Assembly: GCF_000306115.2 (NCBI RefSeq)
Contig: NZ_AKWX02000013.1
Coordinates: 124,001-188,000 of the forward strand
Reading direction: 5' to 3'
DNA: 64,000 nt
Source of the DNA: Leptospira wolffii serovar Khorat str. Khorat-H2
GTDB taxonomy: Bacteria > Spirochaetota > Leptospiria > Leptospirales > Leptospiraceae
In this document: piece by piece, positions 10,513-19,354 of the stretch
Position numbering within the stretch: the stretch's first letter is position 1
Layout: each line of letters begins with the position of its first letter
Translations under genes and position numbers: made by a program
Notes under the pieces: generated by a model
What the model saw: the letters and a program-made list of their open reading frames with translations, nothing else
Database searches by the model: none
What the model was told of the DNA's origin: nothing

Positions 10513-11407
10513 TCTTCTTAACTACCACCCGTAACCGTTCCGGAGAAACCGAGAAATCCGCCTTCGCCCCGGGAGGAAAATCGTAGATTCTTTCGGCCAA
10601 GGAATCTATGGAGATTCCCCCTCGCATTTCCGAGATTAGACGAAACGAATCCCGCACAGTGAAGTGATCCAATTTATATTTTTGGTTTTCCTTCTTGCGT
10701 AATTCCCTACAGTACACTTTGAAATAGGGCTCCTGCTTGTCAAAGCTTACGTCTCTGTTTTCGCAAGACATAACCCAACCAGTGGACCCGGCACCCGTAT
10801 AGACCAAAAGTCCCGAGCATTTCTGCTCTTCGGTGATTCCTTCGTGGGAAATAAGAAACCGACTCGTGAGATCCGGGCTATTGTTCCTAATAGAGATCTC
10901 GCTGATTCCTTGGAAGGTTTTAATCTCGCTCCCGTCAGGGTATTCTATTCGGACGTCTATTCTGGGCCATTCTTCTATTTCGATTCCCGCCCAGTTCTCG
11001 GAGACCGCTTTGGCGATATCCGAAGTATGAAAGGAGAGTAGGGCGCCGACGGAGGTTTTAGGATCCGAGTTGCATCCTAAAACCAGATTTTCCAGTGCAT
11101 GGTGAGCCACATAGGTAAAGTGATTGTCTCCGCCTAAAGCGATCACCAGATCGAATGCGGAAATATCCAAGGAGTCCAATTCTTCCCGGAAGACGAAGAC
11201 TCCTTTCGGAAAGAGCGCTTTCAATTCTTCCCTGCTTTGAAGCTGTCTTTCGTGGGAACTATAGATTCTGGAGAAGGAATCGTTTTGGATAGAGGCGATT
11301 CTTTTGAATTCCTCGAGGTTCCCGTAGGCATCCACCTCCAATTCGTATTTGGTTCTCTTGATGACTACGAGTACGGATTCGGGTTTTTTTCGCATTTCCG
11401 AGGGCAT
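10505..11407 (-). CDS. NAD kinase-like protein with GGDN motif
   Basis: 300 residues from ATG 11407. NAD/diacylglycerol kinase fold: the phosphate-binding loop is LGGDNHF (92-97, where most family members have GGDGT), followed by a Cys-Asn-Ser-Asp segment and the conserved TGAGSTGW glycine loop (~204). Family enzymes phosphorylate NAD or NADH to NADP(H) in the cytosol. The Gly-to-Asn change in the signature, together with placement between a SpoIIE phosphatase and its STAS partner, raises the chance of an altered substrate or a regulatory role. It probably supplements a canonical NadK coded elsewhere (inference). Confidence 0.78.
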   Translation of the reverse strand: MPSEMRKKPESVLVVIKRTKYELEVDAYGNLEEFKRIASIQNDSFSRIYSSHERQLQSREELKALFPKGVFVFREELDSLDISAFDLVIALGGDNHFTYVAHHALENLVLGCNSDPKTSVGALLSFHTSDIAKAVSENWAGIEIEEWPRIDVRIEYPDGSEIKTFQGISEISIRNNSPDLTSRFLISHEGITEEQKCSGLLVYTGAGSTGWVMSCENRDVSFDKQEPYFKVYCRELRKKENQKYKLDHFTVRDSFRLISEMRGGISIDSLAERIYDFPPGAKADFSVSPERLRVVVKKNG

Positions 11408-11453
11408 GGATTATCTATTTCGACGAAGGATCCCGCCCTGGAAAACGAAAAAA

Positions 11454-13832
11454 TCAGACCAATACGGGCTCCGAACTGCTGTTTGTTTCGGAATCTTTAT
11501 CGGCCAAAAGTCGCTTCAATACGGCCATCGTGGCCTTGAATTTCATCCTACTTCCGGTCAGTCGGTACAACGCCACTAGATGCTTTAGATTACGGATATT
11601 TTCCGGTTCTCTGGATCTGAGTTTCTCCGAGAATTCCAGAGACTTCCAATAATCCTTGGTTTTTCGAAGACAATAGGAAACGTAGAAGATGTACTCGTTG
11701 TCGAAGGGAATTCTCGCCAAATAGGCTTCGGAATATTTCGCTCCCGATTCGTAATCCTTGGCGTTGATGGAGATCCTCGCCAACTGTTTATAAAGGGCCG
11801 GGTCCGAATCGTCGATGGACAATGCCTGTAAAAACGCCTTCTTGGTCTTTTCGGAGTTTCCTTTCTTGTATTCCTTGATTCCGATTTGAATGAGCCTGTT
11901 GTATTCTTCGGATACGATCTTTGCCGGTGCGGATTCCGAAACAGTCTTGTATCCGATACTCATAAGGCTAAGGTCATCGGAGATCTCTCCTGCGGCGGAG
12001 ATCAATCTCTCCAGATCCTCCAGATTTCCTCCGGATAGTTCCACGAAACGTAGGAACAGATTTTCGTCCTCGTTCATCACAGGATCCGCGAAGTTCGGAT
12101 CGTTTAGCAGAATATCGTCTCTTCCGTCCGATCCCAAAAATATCAGATCTCCCGGCTCCAATTTATCCACTCTTACTAAAGGCTCGGGGGTATTCTCAGA
12201 GAATCCCAACTTGCGAAGAGCGAATTCGGAATCCAGGAAGGAGGCTTTTCCGTCCCGGAACAAAACCATATTCGGGTGTTCCGCATTGAAGGAATAGAGA
12301 GCTCCCGTTTCCTCGTCCAATAGACAGATCAACGCGGAAACTAGCATGGTTCCGTCGAATGTTACGAAAACGTTTTGTAGTTCCGTATAACAATCCTTTA
12401 ACCATTTTTCCGGAGTCTTTCTTTGGTTGGTTCTGGAAAGCTGGGTTCTGGTTACGATCGCTTTGAAAACGGTTCCCATAACCAAGGCCCCGCCGGCGCC
12501 CTGGATGGATTTTCCCATTGCGTCTGAGTTCATGATGACCAGATATTTCCTGCCGTAGAGAAGGATTTCGCTGACTGAGACAAGGTCCCCGCCGATATCC
12601 GACTCTCTCTTACGGAAGGTGAACGTCTTCTTCTGTTTCAGGATTCCTCTGATCTTAGTGGAAGGGCTTTCGTACTTGGTCGTCGCTAAGGGACGTAGGA
12701 GCAGGGAAGTGAGATAATAATCTCCGTCCTGTTTTTCCTTCAGGGCGCGCAGGTCATCCAGAGTTTCCTGGAGTTCCTTCGTCTTCTCCACCACCTTTTT
12801 CTCCAAAAACATCTGGTGGTCCAAGAGATCCTTCTTCATCTGGATGAACACTTCCGCCATTTCTCCTAACTCGTCGGAGCGATCCAGATCCACGATCTTG
12901 GATTCGTCCTCGCTCGGATTCTGCATGGCGAAGTTCAAAGCCTTGACCGCGTCTATGATATCCCGGGAGAATCGGTAGGAAGCGAAAAGAATGCCTCCGA
13001 AGACCGCGAGAGCGATGAGTCCGCAATAGACCCATAGATTACGCGTGGATTCGTATAGTTCGGTTTCGTCGATGAGAAGTAGGAAGTCCAACGTAAGATT
13101 GCTTAAGCCTTTATTCTCATAAGGTACTTCGGTAAGATAGAAATGTCTGCCTTGGAAGGTGAATCTGGAATTTTTCGACCATTCTTCCGGTTTTTTCTCC
13201 TTTAGAAAGGTGGCGATCATCTGATCCGAGGTGGAGATTAGTTTACCTTTCTCGTAGATGGCGAGATGCACGTCTTCCGACCCGGTGATGGTTTGGATGA
13301 ATTTATCGTCGACCACCTGGCCCACCATCATCAATCCTCCGTTCCGGAGAGGAGCGGTTACCCTCAAGCCGAGACCGCTATGACCGATCTCCAGAGTGGA
13401 TGCAATTCTTCCTTGTAGAGCTTCCTGAACGATCTTTTGTCCGGATTTGTCGTCTCCGTAGTCAGCAGGACGATGGAAGCGGAAAAACACCTTTCCTTTG
13501 GAATCGTGGATCTCGAAAATTGAAAGCCCGTATTGGCTCATGATTCCCTTAACGTATTCCAAATTGGCTTGGAGAATCCCCCGATTATTCAGGCCGTTTT
13601 CCAGTATAGAAAGAGTCTTCGGGTTTCTTTCTATCTCTTTCAGCAGGAGTCGAATCACTTCTTCCTTATGTTTGAGTTCCTTCCGGAACTCCAAGGACCG
13701 GTCCAAGGCCCTTTTGTCTTGGGGTTCGTTTTTCACCCGGTCGATCATCTGGATGAAAGTAATCGCAAGAATAAGAACTAGAAGGAGCTGACTTGCACCT
13801 AGTATTAAAAATATCTTTTGTCTAAAACTCAT
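11454..13832 (-). CDS. membrane sensor phosphatase: Cache-HAMP-SpoIIE-TPR
   Basis: 792 residues. A membrane helix at ~7-29, a periplasmic Cache-type sensor (~35-265, with a KVFFRFHRP strand and GLRVTAPL), a second helix (~267-290), HAMP (~292-345), a coiled coil (~350-380), a PP2C/SpoIIE domain (~385-620) and four or so TPR units (~630-780). Metal-binding acidic residues can be seen in DIGGDL, GSDGRDD and EISDDLS. RsbU-like enzymes of this class dephosphorylate STAS antagonists, and one is encoded 940 bases downstream on the same strand. The TPR tail is unusual and may recruit the partner protein. First gene of a three- or four-gene unit. Confidence 0.9.
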   Translation of the reverse strand: MSFRQKIFLILGASQLLLVLILAITFIQMIDRVKNEPQDKRALDRSLEFRKELKHKEEVIRLLLKEIERNPKTLSILENGLNNRGILQANLEYVKGIMSQYGLSIFEIHDSKGKVFFRFHRPADYGDDKSGQKIVQEALQGRIASTLEIGHSGLGLRVTAPLRNGGLMMVGQVVDDKFIQTITGSEDVHLAIYEKGKLISTSDQMIATFLKEKKPEEWSKNSRFTFQGRHFYLTEVPYENKGLSNLTLDFLLLIDETELYESTRNLWVYCGLIALAVFGGILFASYRFSRDIIDAVKALNFAMQNPSEDESKIVDLDRSDELGEMAEVFIQMKKDLLDHQMFLEKKVVEKTKELQETLDDLRALKEKQDGDYYLTSLLLRPLATTKYESPSTKIRGILKQKKTFTFRKRESDIGGDLVSVSEILLYGRKYLVIMNSDAMGKSIQGAGGALVMGTVFKAIVTRTQLSRTNQRKTPEKWLKDCYTELQNVFVTFDGTMLVSALICLLDEETGALYSFNAEHPNMVLFRDGKASFLDSEFALRKLGFSENTPEPLVRVDKLEPGDLIFLGSDGRDDILLNDPNFADPVMNEDENLFLRFVELSGGNLEDLERLISAAGEISDDLSLMSIGYKTVSESAPAKIVSEEYNRLIQIGIKEYKKGNSEKTKKAFLQALSIDDSDPALYKQLARISINAKDYESGAKYSEAYLARIPFDNEYIFYVSYCLRKTKDYWKSLEFSEKLRSREPENIRNLKHLVALYRLTGSRMKFKATMAVLKRLLADKDSETNSSSEPVLV

Positions 13833-13944
13833 AGTTCGGTTCCGGAAATTCAGATTTCCCAGGATGGGGAGGCCGCTTTTTGTTTTTAGCCTTGTTCTCC
13901 TTCAGATAGAAGGAAAGCCATAAGCTAAACCCTAAAGATCCCAA
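13822..13944 (-). CDS. possible 40-residue single-helix membrane protein
   Basis: An open frame on the minus strand from TTG 13944 to TAG 13822, ending inside the first codons of the SpoIIE phosphatase gene (10-base overlap, as in a coupled pair). The translation begins MGSLGFSLWLSFYLK, a plausible membrane helix, then a Lys/Pro-rich cytoplasmic tail ending PEPNYEF. Composition looks coding, and the frame is interrupted by TAA only 15 codons upstream of the hydrophobic part. There is no clear ribosome binding site and no ATG. It could be a small accessory protein of the phosphatase or chance. Confidence 0.33.
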   Translation of the reverse strand: MGSLGFSLWLSFYLKENKAKNKKRPPHPGKSEFPEPNYEF

Positions 13945-14159
13945 CGGTACTAAGGATTCGTGAAAATCAGGTTACAAAAAGCGATCTTCGCCTAAGATTC
14001 TGTTAGTCGGTTTGGGTTTCCGACCGACTTCGTGACAAGAGATCCGAAACCGTCGATCCGTTTTCGGGTCCTAAAAATCGATCTTCCAGGGTGGAAAATC
14101 CTTCCCGACCGAAGTTGGGAGGCTTGACGAGAGACGGAAACGTAAAAAACTTACGACAG
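13945..14159. other. intergenic region between divergent units, with inverted repeat
   Basis: No convincing gene. It holds the promoter area of the minus-strand phosphatase unit and of the plus-strand gene that begins at 14160. A perfect 7-bp inverted repeat AGTCGGT/ACCGACT (14005-14011 and 14023-14029, 11-base spacer) is not followed by a T-run, so it is more likely an operator or hairpin than a terminator. Confidence 0.5.
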
Positions 14160-14639
14160 ATGAGCGAATCGGATACTGGCCAGCAGGGATTTCCCTTTAA
14201 TCCCTTACAAGACTTCGTATTGGGAGAAGTCTTAGACCGAACGTTACAACGTTTAGGTATTCCGAAGCCGGAAACCGAGACGGCGATTCTTTCCCATTTA
14301 CCTACGGGCAAGACTCAATTCGTCTTCACCCCCAATGCCAAAAAACAAATCCAGCTACAGAGTATGCCCGTGGAATTGAGAGGCTTCTTGGAATCGGGAA
14401 AAGATTCGGAGATAGTCCGCATTCTTCGCAAGACCATTCAGGAAGAGGGAAGATTGGATTTGGCTTTGGAGCTGATCGAATGGATCTTTACCGGATTCGA
14501 GAACGAACAACTAGTGCGCTCCTTATTCTCTCTCGTTCTGAACGATAAGATTCCACTTCCGACCGAATTTTATTCTATTCTTAAGGAAGAATACGATAAG
14601 GAAATGCGGGGAGATTTGGATCGCCTGAAAGAAGAATAA
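14160..14639 (+). CDS. hypothetical cytoplasmic protein
   Basis: 159 residues from ATG 14160; a GTG at 14091 would add 23 residues that look less protein-like. The sequence is soluble and mainly helical, with no signal or membrane segment. It contains LQDFVLGEVLDRTLQRLGI near the start and repeated Glu/Leu helices (IVRILRKTIQEEGRLDLALELIEWIF is such a stretch, spread over ~85-110). No domain recognised. It stands alone between a divergent phosphatase unit and a bidirectional terminator. Confidence 0.68.
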   Translation: MSESDTGQQGFPFNPLQDFVLGEVLDRTLQRLGIPKPETETAILSHLPTGKTQFVFTPNAKKQIQLQSMPVELRGFLESGKDSEIVRILRKTIQEEGRLDLALELIEWIFTGFENEQLVRSLFSLVLNDKIPLPTEFYSILKEEYDKEMRGDLDRLKEE

Positions 14640-14666
14640 AAAAGCCGCGAGGTTCGCGGCTTTTTT
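14638..14666. terminator. bidirectional rho-independent terminator
   Basis: Perfect 7-bp stem GCCGCGA/TCGCGGC with a GGT loop (14644-14660), preceded by a run of A and followed by six T. It lies between the ends of the convergent genes at 14639 and 14689, so it can stop transcription both ways. Confidence 0.93.
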
Positions 14667-14688
14667 AGAAGTTTTCCTTACGAGACGA

Positions 14689-15495
14689 TTAAGCTACGTC
14701 TGCAAGGGGAGAAGGAGCGGTGCCGGGAAGTTCTTTCCTTCCTTTTTCGGTCCAAACCGCCCTTTGTATACGGATAATCCCCAGAAAATGCAGGACTTTC
14801 ATCACTTGATAGGTTAGGTCCAACTCGAACCAACGAAATGCGAAGTTCGGAGAGTTCGGATGGGCGTGGTGGTTGTTCTGATACAATTCTCCCAGGATCA
14901 AGAAGTCTACCGCAAGAGTATTCTTGGAATTGTCGGGATTCTTATCGTGGTTACGATAACCGTACATATGGCCGCACCAGTTTACGATCGCTCCGTGAGT
15001 CGGTCCCATAAGGTAATGGATCGGGAGTAGGGCATAAAGCCATTCCGCACCCGCAGGAACAAAAGCCATATAGAATAGAGTGTAGGAAGTACCGAAGAAC
15101 AAACGTACGAACCAAGCGTCCGCAAAACGATCGAATCCAGGCATCTCCGGATAATTTCCTCTGAACTCTTTCTCCACTTCCTCTTTGCGATTGAGGATAT
15201 CCTCGTAAACCACGGCGGTGGTCCACATCATATCGAAGAAACCTTTGGAAGCCACTGGAGAATGCGGATCTTTTGCGGTATCGCTATAAGCGTGGTGTCT
15301 GCGGTGCAGAATCGCATAAGCGCGAGGGTTCAAGTAGGAAGAACCTTGTACTACGAATGTGAAAAGATAGAAGAACTTTTCCCAGAATTTATTGAGTTTG
15401 AACATCTGGTGAGCGGAATAACGATGCAAATAAAACGACTGAACAAATGCGGCTAAAAACCAATGCGCCGCAAAGAAACTTAGGATGATTGCCAT
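14689..15495 (-). CDS. acyl-CoA (delta-9 type) fatty acid desaturase
   Basis: 268 residues. The three histidine boxes of membrane di-iron desaturases are present: HRYSAH (~24-29), HRRHH (~64-68) and NNHHAHP (~207-213), with membrane helices between them. These enzymes introduce a cis double bond in acyl chains using O2 and electron carriers, so they set membrane fluidity. ATG 15495 has AGGAG six bases upstream. It is monocistronic: a strong terminator lies at its 3' side and a 286-bp regulatory region with a 13-bp direct repeat at its 5' side. Confidence 0.93.
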   Translation of the reverse strand: MAIILSFFAAHWFLAAFVQSFYLHRYSAHQMFKLNKFWEKFFYLFTFVVQGSSYLNPRAYAILHRRHHAYSDTAKDPHSPVASKGFFDMMWTTAVVYEDILNRKEEVEKEFRGNYPEMPGFDRFADAWFVRLFFGTSYTLFYMAFVPAGAEWLYALLPIHYLMGPTHGAIVNWCGHMYGYRNHDKNPDNSKNTLAVDFLILGELYQNNHHAHPNSPNFAFRWFELDLTYQVMKVLHFLGIIRIQRAVWTEKGRKELPGTAPSPLADVA

Positions 15496-15781
15496 GAAGG
15501 GCTCCTTTCTATTTGTCGTATAGGAGTTCTCGGAAACCGGATTGTTGCAAAAAAGTAGGAAGAGTTTTCCGATTTCCTTACCGGAAACCGGATTTGGCAG
15601 ATTTTACGGAATTTTAGGAGACAGAATTAAAAGGATTTCTCTACCTTTTTAGTCCTTGGGTAGTACCTGCTTCTTTCGGACTCTTTTCCGGCGCTGGATT
15701 CGGTCGGGGGCATTTTCCGACCCAAAATGCAAGGACGCGAATATACGTCCTTTATGCACCGGGGCCGGATAGATAGGGAGC
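15496..15781. promoter_or_regulatory. desaturase upstream region with 13-bp direct repeats and hairpins
   Basis: CGGAAACCGGATT occurs twice, at 15531-15543 and 15582-15594, 51 bases apart (about five helical turns), directly upstream of the desaturase. Each contains the near-palindrome CCGGAAACCGG or part of it. This is what a transcription-factor operator pair looks like. Further on, two stem-loops lie near the end of the caspase-like gene: GGTCGG/CCGACC (15702-15722) and AAGGACG/CGTCCTT (15731-15752). A 9-base match GTAGTACCT (15660-15668) recalls the repeat found near 59.7 kb. No gene seen. Confidence 0.5.
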
Positions 15782-17020
15782 TTATTTCCTTGGGTTCGGA
15801 ATGTTCGGTTTTTTGAATGCCGCCCGACTACGAGTGCCGCCTTGGCTCTCCAAAAATTCAGCGATGTCCTTTTTTTCGTAAGCTAGAGCTAGTGTTAAAG
15901 GAGTGTATCCTTCCGCCTGTGCGTTTATGGAGGCGTTTCTCTTTACAAGATCTTTGACTACATTCGGTAAATCGAATACGATCGCAAGATGAATCGGTTT
16001 CCATCCCATATAATCCGCGTTCGGATCCGCTCCTGCCGATAAAGCCTTCAGGGATTTTTCCTCGTCCTTAGCGTAAAGGCTTGAGATTAGGATTCTATTC
16101 TGCGCCTGCTTCTCTTCTTCCGAAATGGAAGGCTTAGGATCCTCCGAATTTTGAGGAGAAGAGGATCCTAAAATCGTATTCGGATCTCCGGCAAAAGCAT
16201 AATCGTAAACCGGCTTGAGTGTAGGGGGTTTGGTATGATAGAACAACTCGGAGCCCGAGTTTGTAGGATGAGATAGCTTGGTTACTTCCTTAGGATTCGT
16301 TTGGCTCAGATAGATTTCTCCGAAATTCTTTTGAGTGAAGATAAGCGCCAAAATCGTCTGAGCGGTCCAGGGTGCCCAGGTGGCGAAATAACCCTTGTAT
16401 CCGGTTCCCAAAAACGGAGCGGAATACATAGAGATTCTTTTCTTGGCTTCCTCGTCCCGGATGACTCCCATATCGTAGGCCATATTACCCGCGGTGAAGC
16501 AGGCTCCCAGAAAAAGAACCACGGCATCGGGGGCCGGTTTCAATCCGGAGGAAATCTGTTCGTTGGACACGAATTCCTTTCCGAGATAAAATCCTCCTAC
16601 AGTTTTTTGATCGTAAGGCGGATTGTCCAAATTGGTGCCCACTCCATGGCCTGCATACAGAATAAAATTAGAATTCTTTGATGCACTGCGGATTTCGGAC
16701 CAAGGATTATTCGGTGGATAGAATTCGGATACGCTTACTCCTCGATCGGCGAGGACCTTGACTAGACTTTTCATATTAGTCACATATTCCCTGGTCTTAG
16801 GACCGTCGTTTCCGTCCACTTCTCCCACGATAGCTACCGCTTTGAGTCCGGACCCGGAAATCTTAGGAGCCGGAAGTTCCGCCCTCTTTTTGATTCCGGA
16901 GAGATTTTCTCCCACTGCGGATTTGGGGTGGACCGGCTGGGCGAACAAAGAAGAGGTCCCGAAGAAGAGAAGTAGAAGCGAAACGGAAAGGAATCCTAAA
17001 TGCCTGGAAATAAATTTCAT
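15782..17020 (-). CDS. exported caspase/CHAT-like protein with ankyrin repeats
   Basis: 412 residues. Signal peptide ~1-27 (ending SSLFA). Residues ~58-300 fit a caspase-fold cysteine peptidase: KAVAIVGEVDGNDGP as first strand, LYAGHGVG with His125, and VVLFLGACFTAGN with Cys174, the spacing and context of the His-Cys dyad in CHAT/C14-type domains. A Pro/Ser/Glu linker leads to two ankyrin repeats (~318-395). The dyad suggests an active peptidase in the periplasm or outside the cell; such domains are usually cytosolic. Substrate unknown. The ankyrin part may bind a partner. Confidence 0.75.
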   Translation of the reverse strand: MKFISRHLGFLSVSLLLLFFGTSSLFAQPVHPKSAVGENLSGIKKRAELPAPKISGSGLKAVAIVGEVDGNDGPKTREYVTNMKSLVKVLADRGVSVSEFYPPNNPWSEIRSASKNSNFILYAGHGVGTNLDNPPYDQKTVGGFYLGKEFVSNEQISSGLKPAPDAVVLFLGACFTAGNMAYDMGVIRDEEAKKRISMYSAPFLGTGYKGYFATWAPWTAQTILALIFTQKNFGEIYLSQTNPKEVTKLSHPTNSGSELFYHTKPPTLKPVYDYAFAGDPNTILGSSSPQNSEDPKPSISEEEKQAQNRILISSLYAKDEEKSLKALSAGADPNADYMGWKPIHLAIVFDLPNVVKDLVKRNASINAQAEGYTPLTLALAYEKKDIAEFLESQGGTRSRAAFKKPNIPNPRK

Positions 17021-17086
17021 TCGCAGGATCTTATACGGGAATCGGCTCCTGTCAAGAGATTCGTTTCCGGGAAATTCTTCTTTATT

Positions 17087-19303
17087 TTATCGGCAGGGCC
17101 CGGCAGCGATTTCTATACCTGCAAAATCGATACTTCCCGAACCTTCTTTCCTTAAGGAAACTTTCACTTTTCCTGTTTTAGAAATGAATAAGGGGATTTG
17201 CGTAGGTAAATAGTCTTTCTTATTTTCCGGAAGTAGAAAGGAACGGTTTACGGTTTCGACCTTCCCTTGGGAAACAATTACTCTAAAATTCTCTTTCGAT
17301 GTTGTTGGGGTTGACGAAGCCCCATATATCTCAATGCAATACTCACCGGAACTAAAATAGGCTACGGTATCATAAGGGATAATGTTTACGCTCGTTCCGG
17401 ATAGTAAAGGTGGTTCGCCAAAGCGAAAGGATGTGCGACCGGAAATCGGAATGGAGGGCTGGCCCCAGTTGCATTCGTAAATCGGCTCTATTTCCAGCCT
17501 ACCGTTAAAAAAAGTGAAGTACTTCCGTAAATGCAAAGTATAAGGAATGTGTGTCCAATCCCAGATCTTTTGCTCGATCGGCTTCTTATTACAATCTCTC
17601 CAATTTATGCGTATGTCCGGATCGAAAACATACGAGGCATGAGCCCAAGTTGAAATCAGGAAGGTCAAGAGGAGAATTATTCTTAAGAGTATCTTTTTGT
17701 GAGAGAAAGAAATAACTGGAACGAGCAATAAAACAAATTGAGGAGCCAGATCGCTTAGAAATCTCGGGCCGTAACTTCCTCCCGCCCACCATATCGTATA
17801 CCGCGAATAGAAGAGGAGATATGCGATTATAATTAGGAGTTGTCCAAACAAAAAGGTGCGGAAATGTTGTTTTGCAAGGATTACTCCCAACAAACAGAAA
17901 ATAAAAATCGGAGAAAAAACCCCTAGTCCAAAACCAGGGCTCCAGAGCATACCGGGCAAATTTTCCCGGAGAGACCCGTTGAATAGGTTTGGACCGCCTT
18001 TATTTGCATAGGCCTGTAAGAAACTAGGATATCCTCCCTGGATATCCGAATAAATCTGATAATTAGCTCCGGCTAAGATGGAAATTGAAGCTATAAATCC
18101 TAAACTAGTTAAAGCCAATACATGCAATCGTATTTCTTTGTCTAATTTCGGAATAATTAAAAATAGAAAATAGATGCCGTAGGCACCTGCTATTAACAGC
18201 GCTGTCGGCCGAATGAACGGAAATGTTCCAAGTAAGAATCCGAAAAAAAACCAATATGGGACGTGATAAGATTTGAAATCCAATAGATATTGGATAACGA
18301 GAATAGAGGCAAGTACAATAAAGCCATGCTGCCATAAGGTTTGTGAAGATATAGAGAATTGAGTGGAGGCAAAGGAAAATATTAAGGTCAATAACACCGC
18401 GCTACGTAGAGAAATGCGCTTTTGAAAAATTAAGAAAATGCGATATGCTGAGAAGGCCGCTATCAAAGAAGCAGTGAATTTTTCTAGGTAATATAAAGGG
18501 AATAACGTATCAGGAGAAATTCCTCGGAAGTCGGGATTCGGAAAGGAGATCCCGACTGTCTTTAGGATTAAGAAGCTTGCGAAATTGAATAATCCGGGTA
18601 AAATCGGGTAACTTCCGTAAAGTTTACTATCACTCCATATTATATAATAGGGATGTCGCAGAAAATCGCCGTTTGGAAGTCTTGTGTAGGCGTCAAGGCT
18701 TGTCGGATCGGATCGGAACTCGGCCGCAGGGATCGGTGCGTGTAAGATGAAGAATTCATTTAAGTCGAAGTTTCCCTCGTTCCAGAGGGAAAACGGCATC
18801 AATTTTGCCGGAACGCTATCCCCAAAGCTGAAGATGAGTCGGCTGAAAGTATAAATAAAAAAAGAAGGCAAAAAGACGAAAAAGAAAGGGTTCTCCTTCA
18901 TTGTTTTAGCGCAAGCGGATCGCAAAGAGCCGTTCTCTTTCTTTTTGGATATTGCAATGATTGCAAAGCCGATTATGAGAGACAGTAAGAACACGACCTT
19001 TCCGTTTTCGAAATCTTTCCGCTCGGGGTCTTCCATTTCGAAAAAAAGGAACGTGTATATTCCCAATATGATTGATAAGAAGGATTTTACATATATTTCG
19101 ACATGGTTAATATGTTCCCGCTTTCGTATTGAAAGATAACCGATTGTAAAGCAGATGAACGAAAGTGAAATACCGAAGATCGGAACGCTTGCGGGGCCGT
19201 TAAAGCCGATGAGTCTACCGAGGCAAGCACCTATAATTGTTGCTCCAAGAAATAAAGGCGTAGACGTATTCTGTCTTGTTATTAAATTCTTTAAGATATT
19301 CAT
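17087..19303 (-). CDS. large polytopic membrane protein, GT-C glycosyltransferase-like
   Basis: 738 residues with about 12-14 membrane helices over ~12-560, then an exported beta-rich C-terminal domain (~575-738, with SGEYCIEIYGASS and SIDFAGIEIAAGPC). Large periplasmic loops between helices, an early acidic-rich loop and WAGGSYGPRFLSDLAPQF resemble lipid-linked-sugar (GT-C) transferases and related Leptospira membrane proteins, but I see no decisive motif. The gene is visibly richer in A+T than its neighbours and has more rare Ile/Lys codons, hinting at separate ancestry. It is followed by the caspase-like gene 66 bases downstream on the same strand. Confidence 0.7.
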   Translation of the reverse strand: MNILKNLITRQNTSTPLFLGATIIGACLGRLIGFNGPASVPIFGISLSFICFTIGYLSIRKREHINHVEIYVKSFLSIILGIYTFLFFEMEDPERKDFENGKVVFLLSLIIGFAIIAISKKKENGSLRSACAKTMKENPFFFVFLPSFFIYTFSRLIFSFGDSVPAKLMPFSLWNEGNFDLNEFFILHAPIPAAEFRSDPTSLDAYTRLPNGDFLRHPYYIIWSDSKLYGSYPILPGLFNFASFLILKTVGISFPNPDFRGISPDTLFPLYYLEKFTASLIAAFSAYRIFLIFQKRISLRSAVLLTLIFSFASTQFSISSQTLWQHGFIVLASILVIQYLLDFKSYHVPYWFFFGFLLGTFPFIRPTALLIAGAYGIYFLFLIIPKLDKEIRLHVLALTSLGFIASISILAGANYQIYSDIQGGYPSFLQAYANKGGPNLFNGSLRENLPGMLWSPGFGLGVFSPIFIFCLLGVILAKQHFRTFLFGQLLIIIAYLLFYSRYTIWWAGGSYGPRFLSDLAPQFVLLLVPVISFSHKKILLRIILLLTFLISTWAHASYVFDPDIRINWRDCNKKPIEQKIWDWTHIPYTLHLRKYFTFFNGRLEIEPIYECNWGQPSIPISGRTSFRFGEPPLLSGTSVNIIPYDTVAYFSSGEYCIEIYGASSTPTTSKENFRVIVSQGKVETVNRSFLLPENKKDYLPTQIPLFISKTGKVKVSLRKEGSGSIDFAGIEIAAGPCR

Positions 19304-19354
19304 GATGAGTAATCGGTAAGTTTATTTGGTTTTTCGTTCGATCTTAGGGGATTC

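Noticed and set aside
14005..14029. Inverted repeat as a terminator
   Set aside because: No T-run follows on either strand and it lies upstream, not downstream, of genes.
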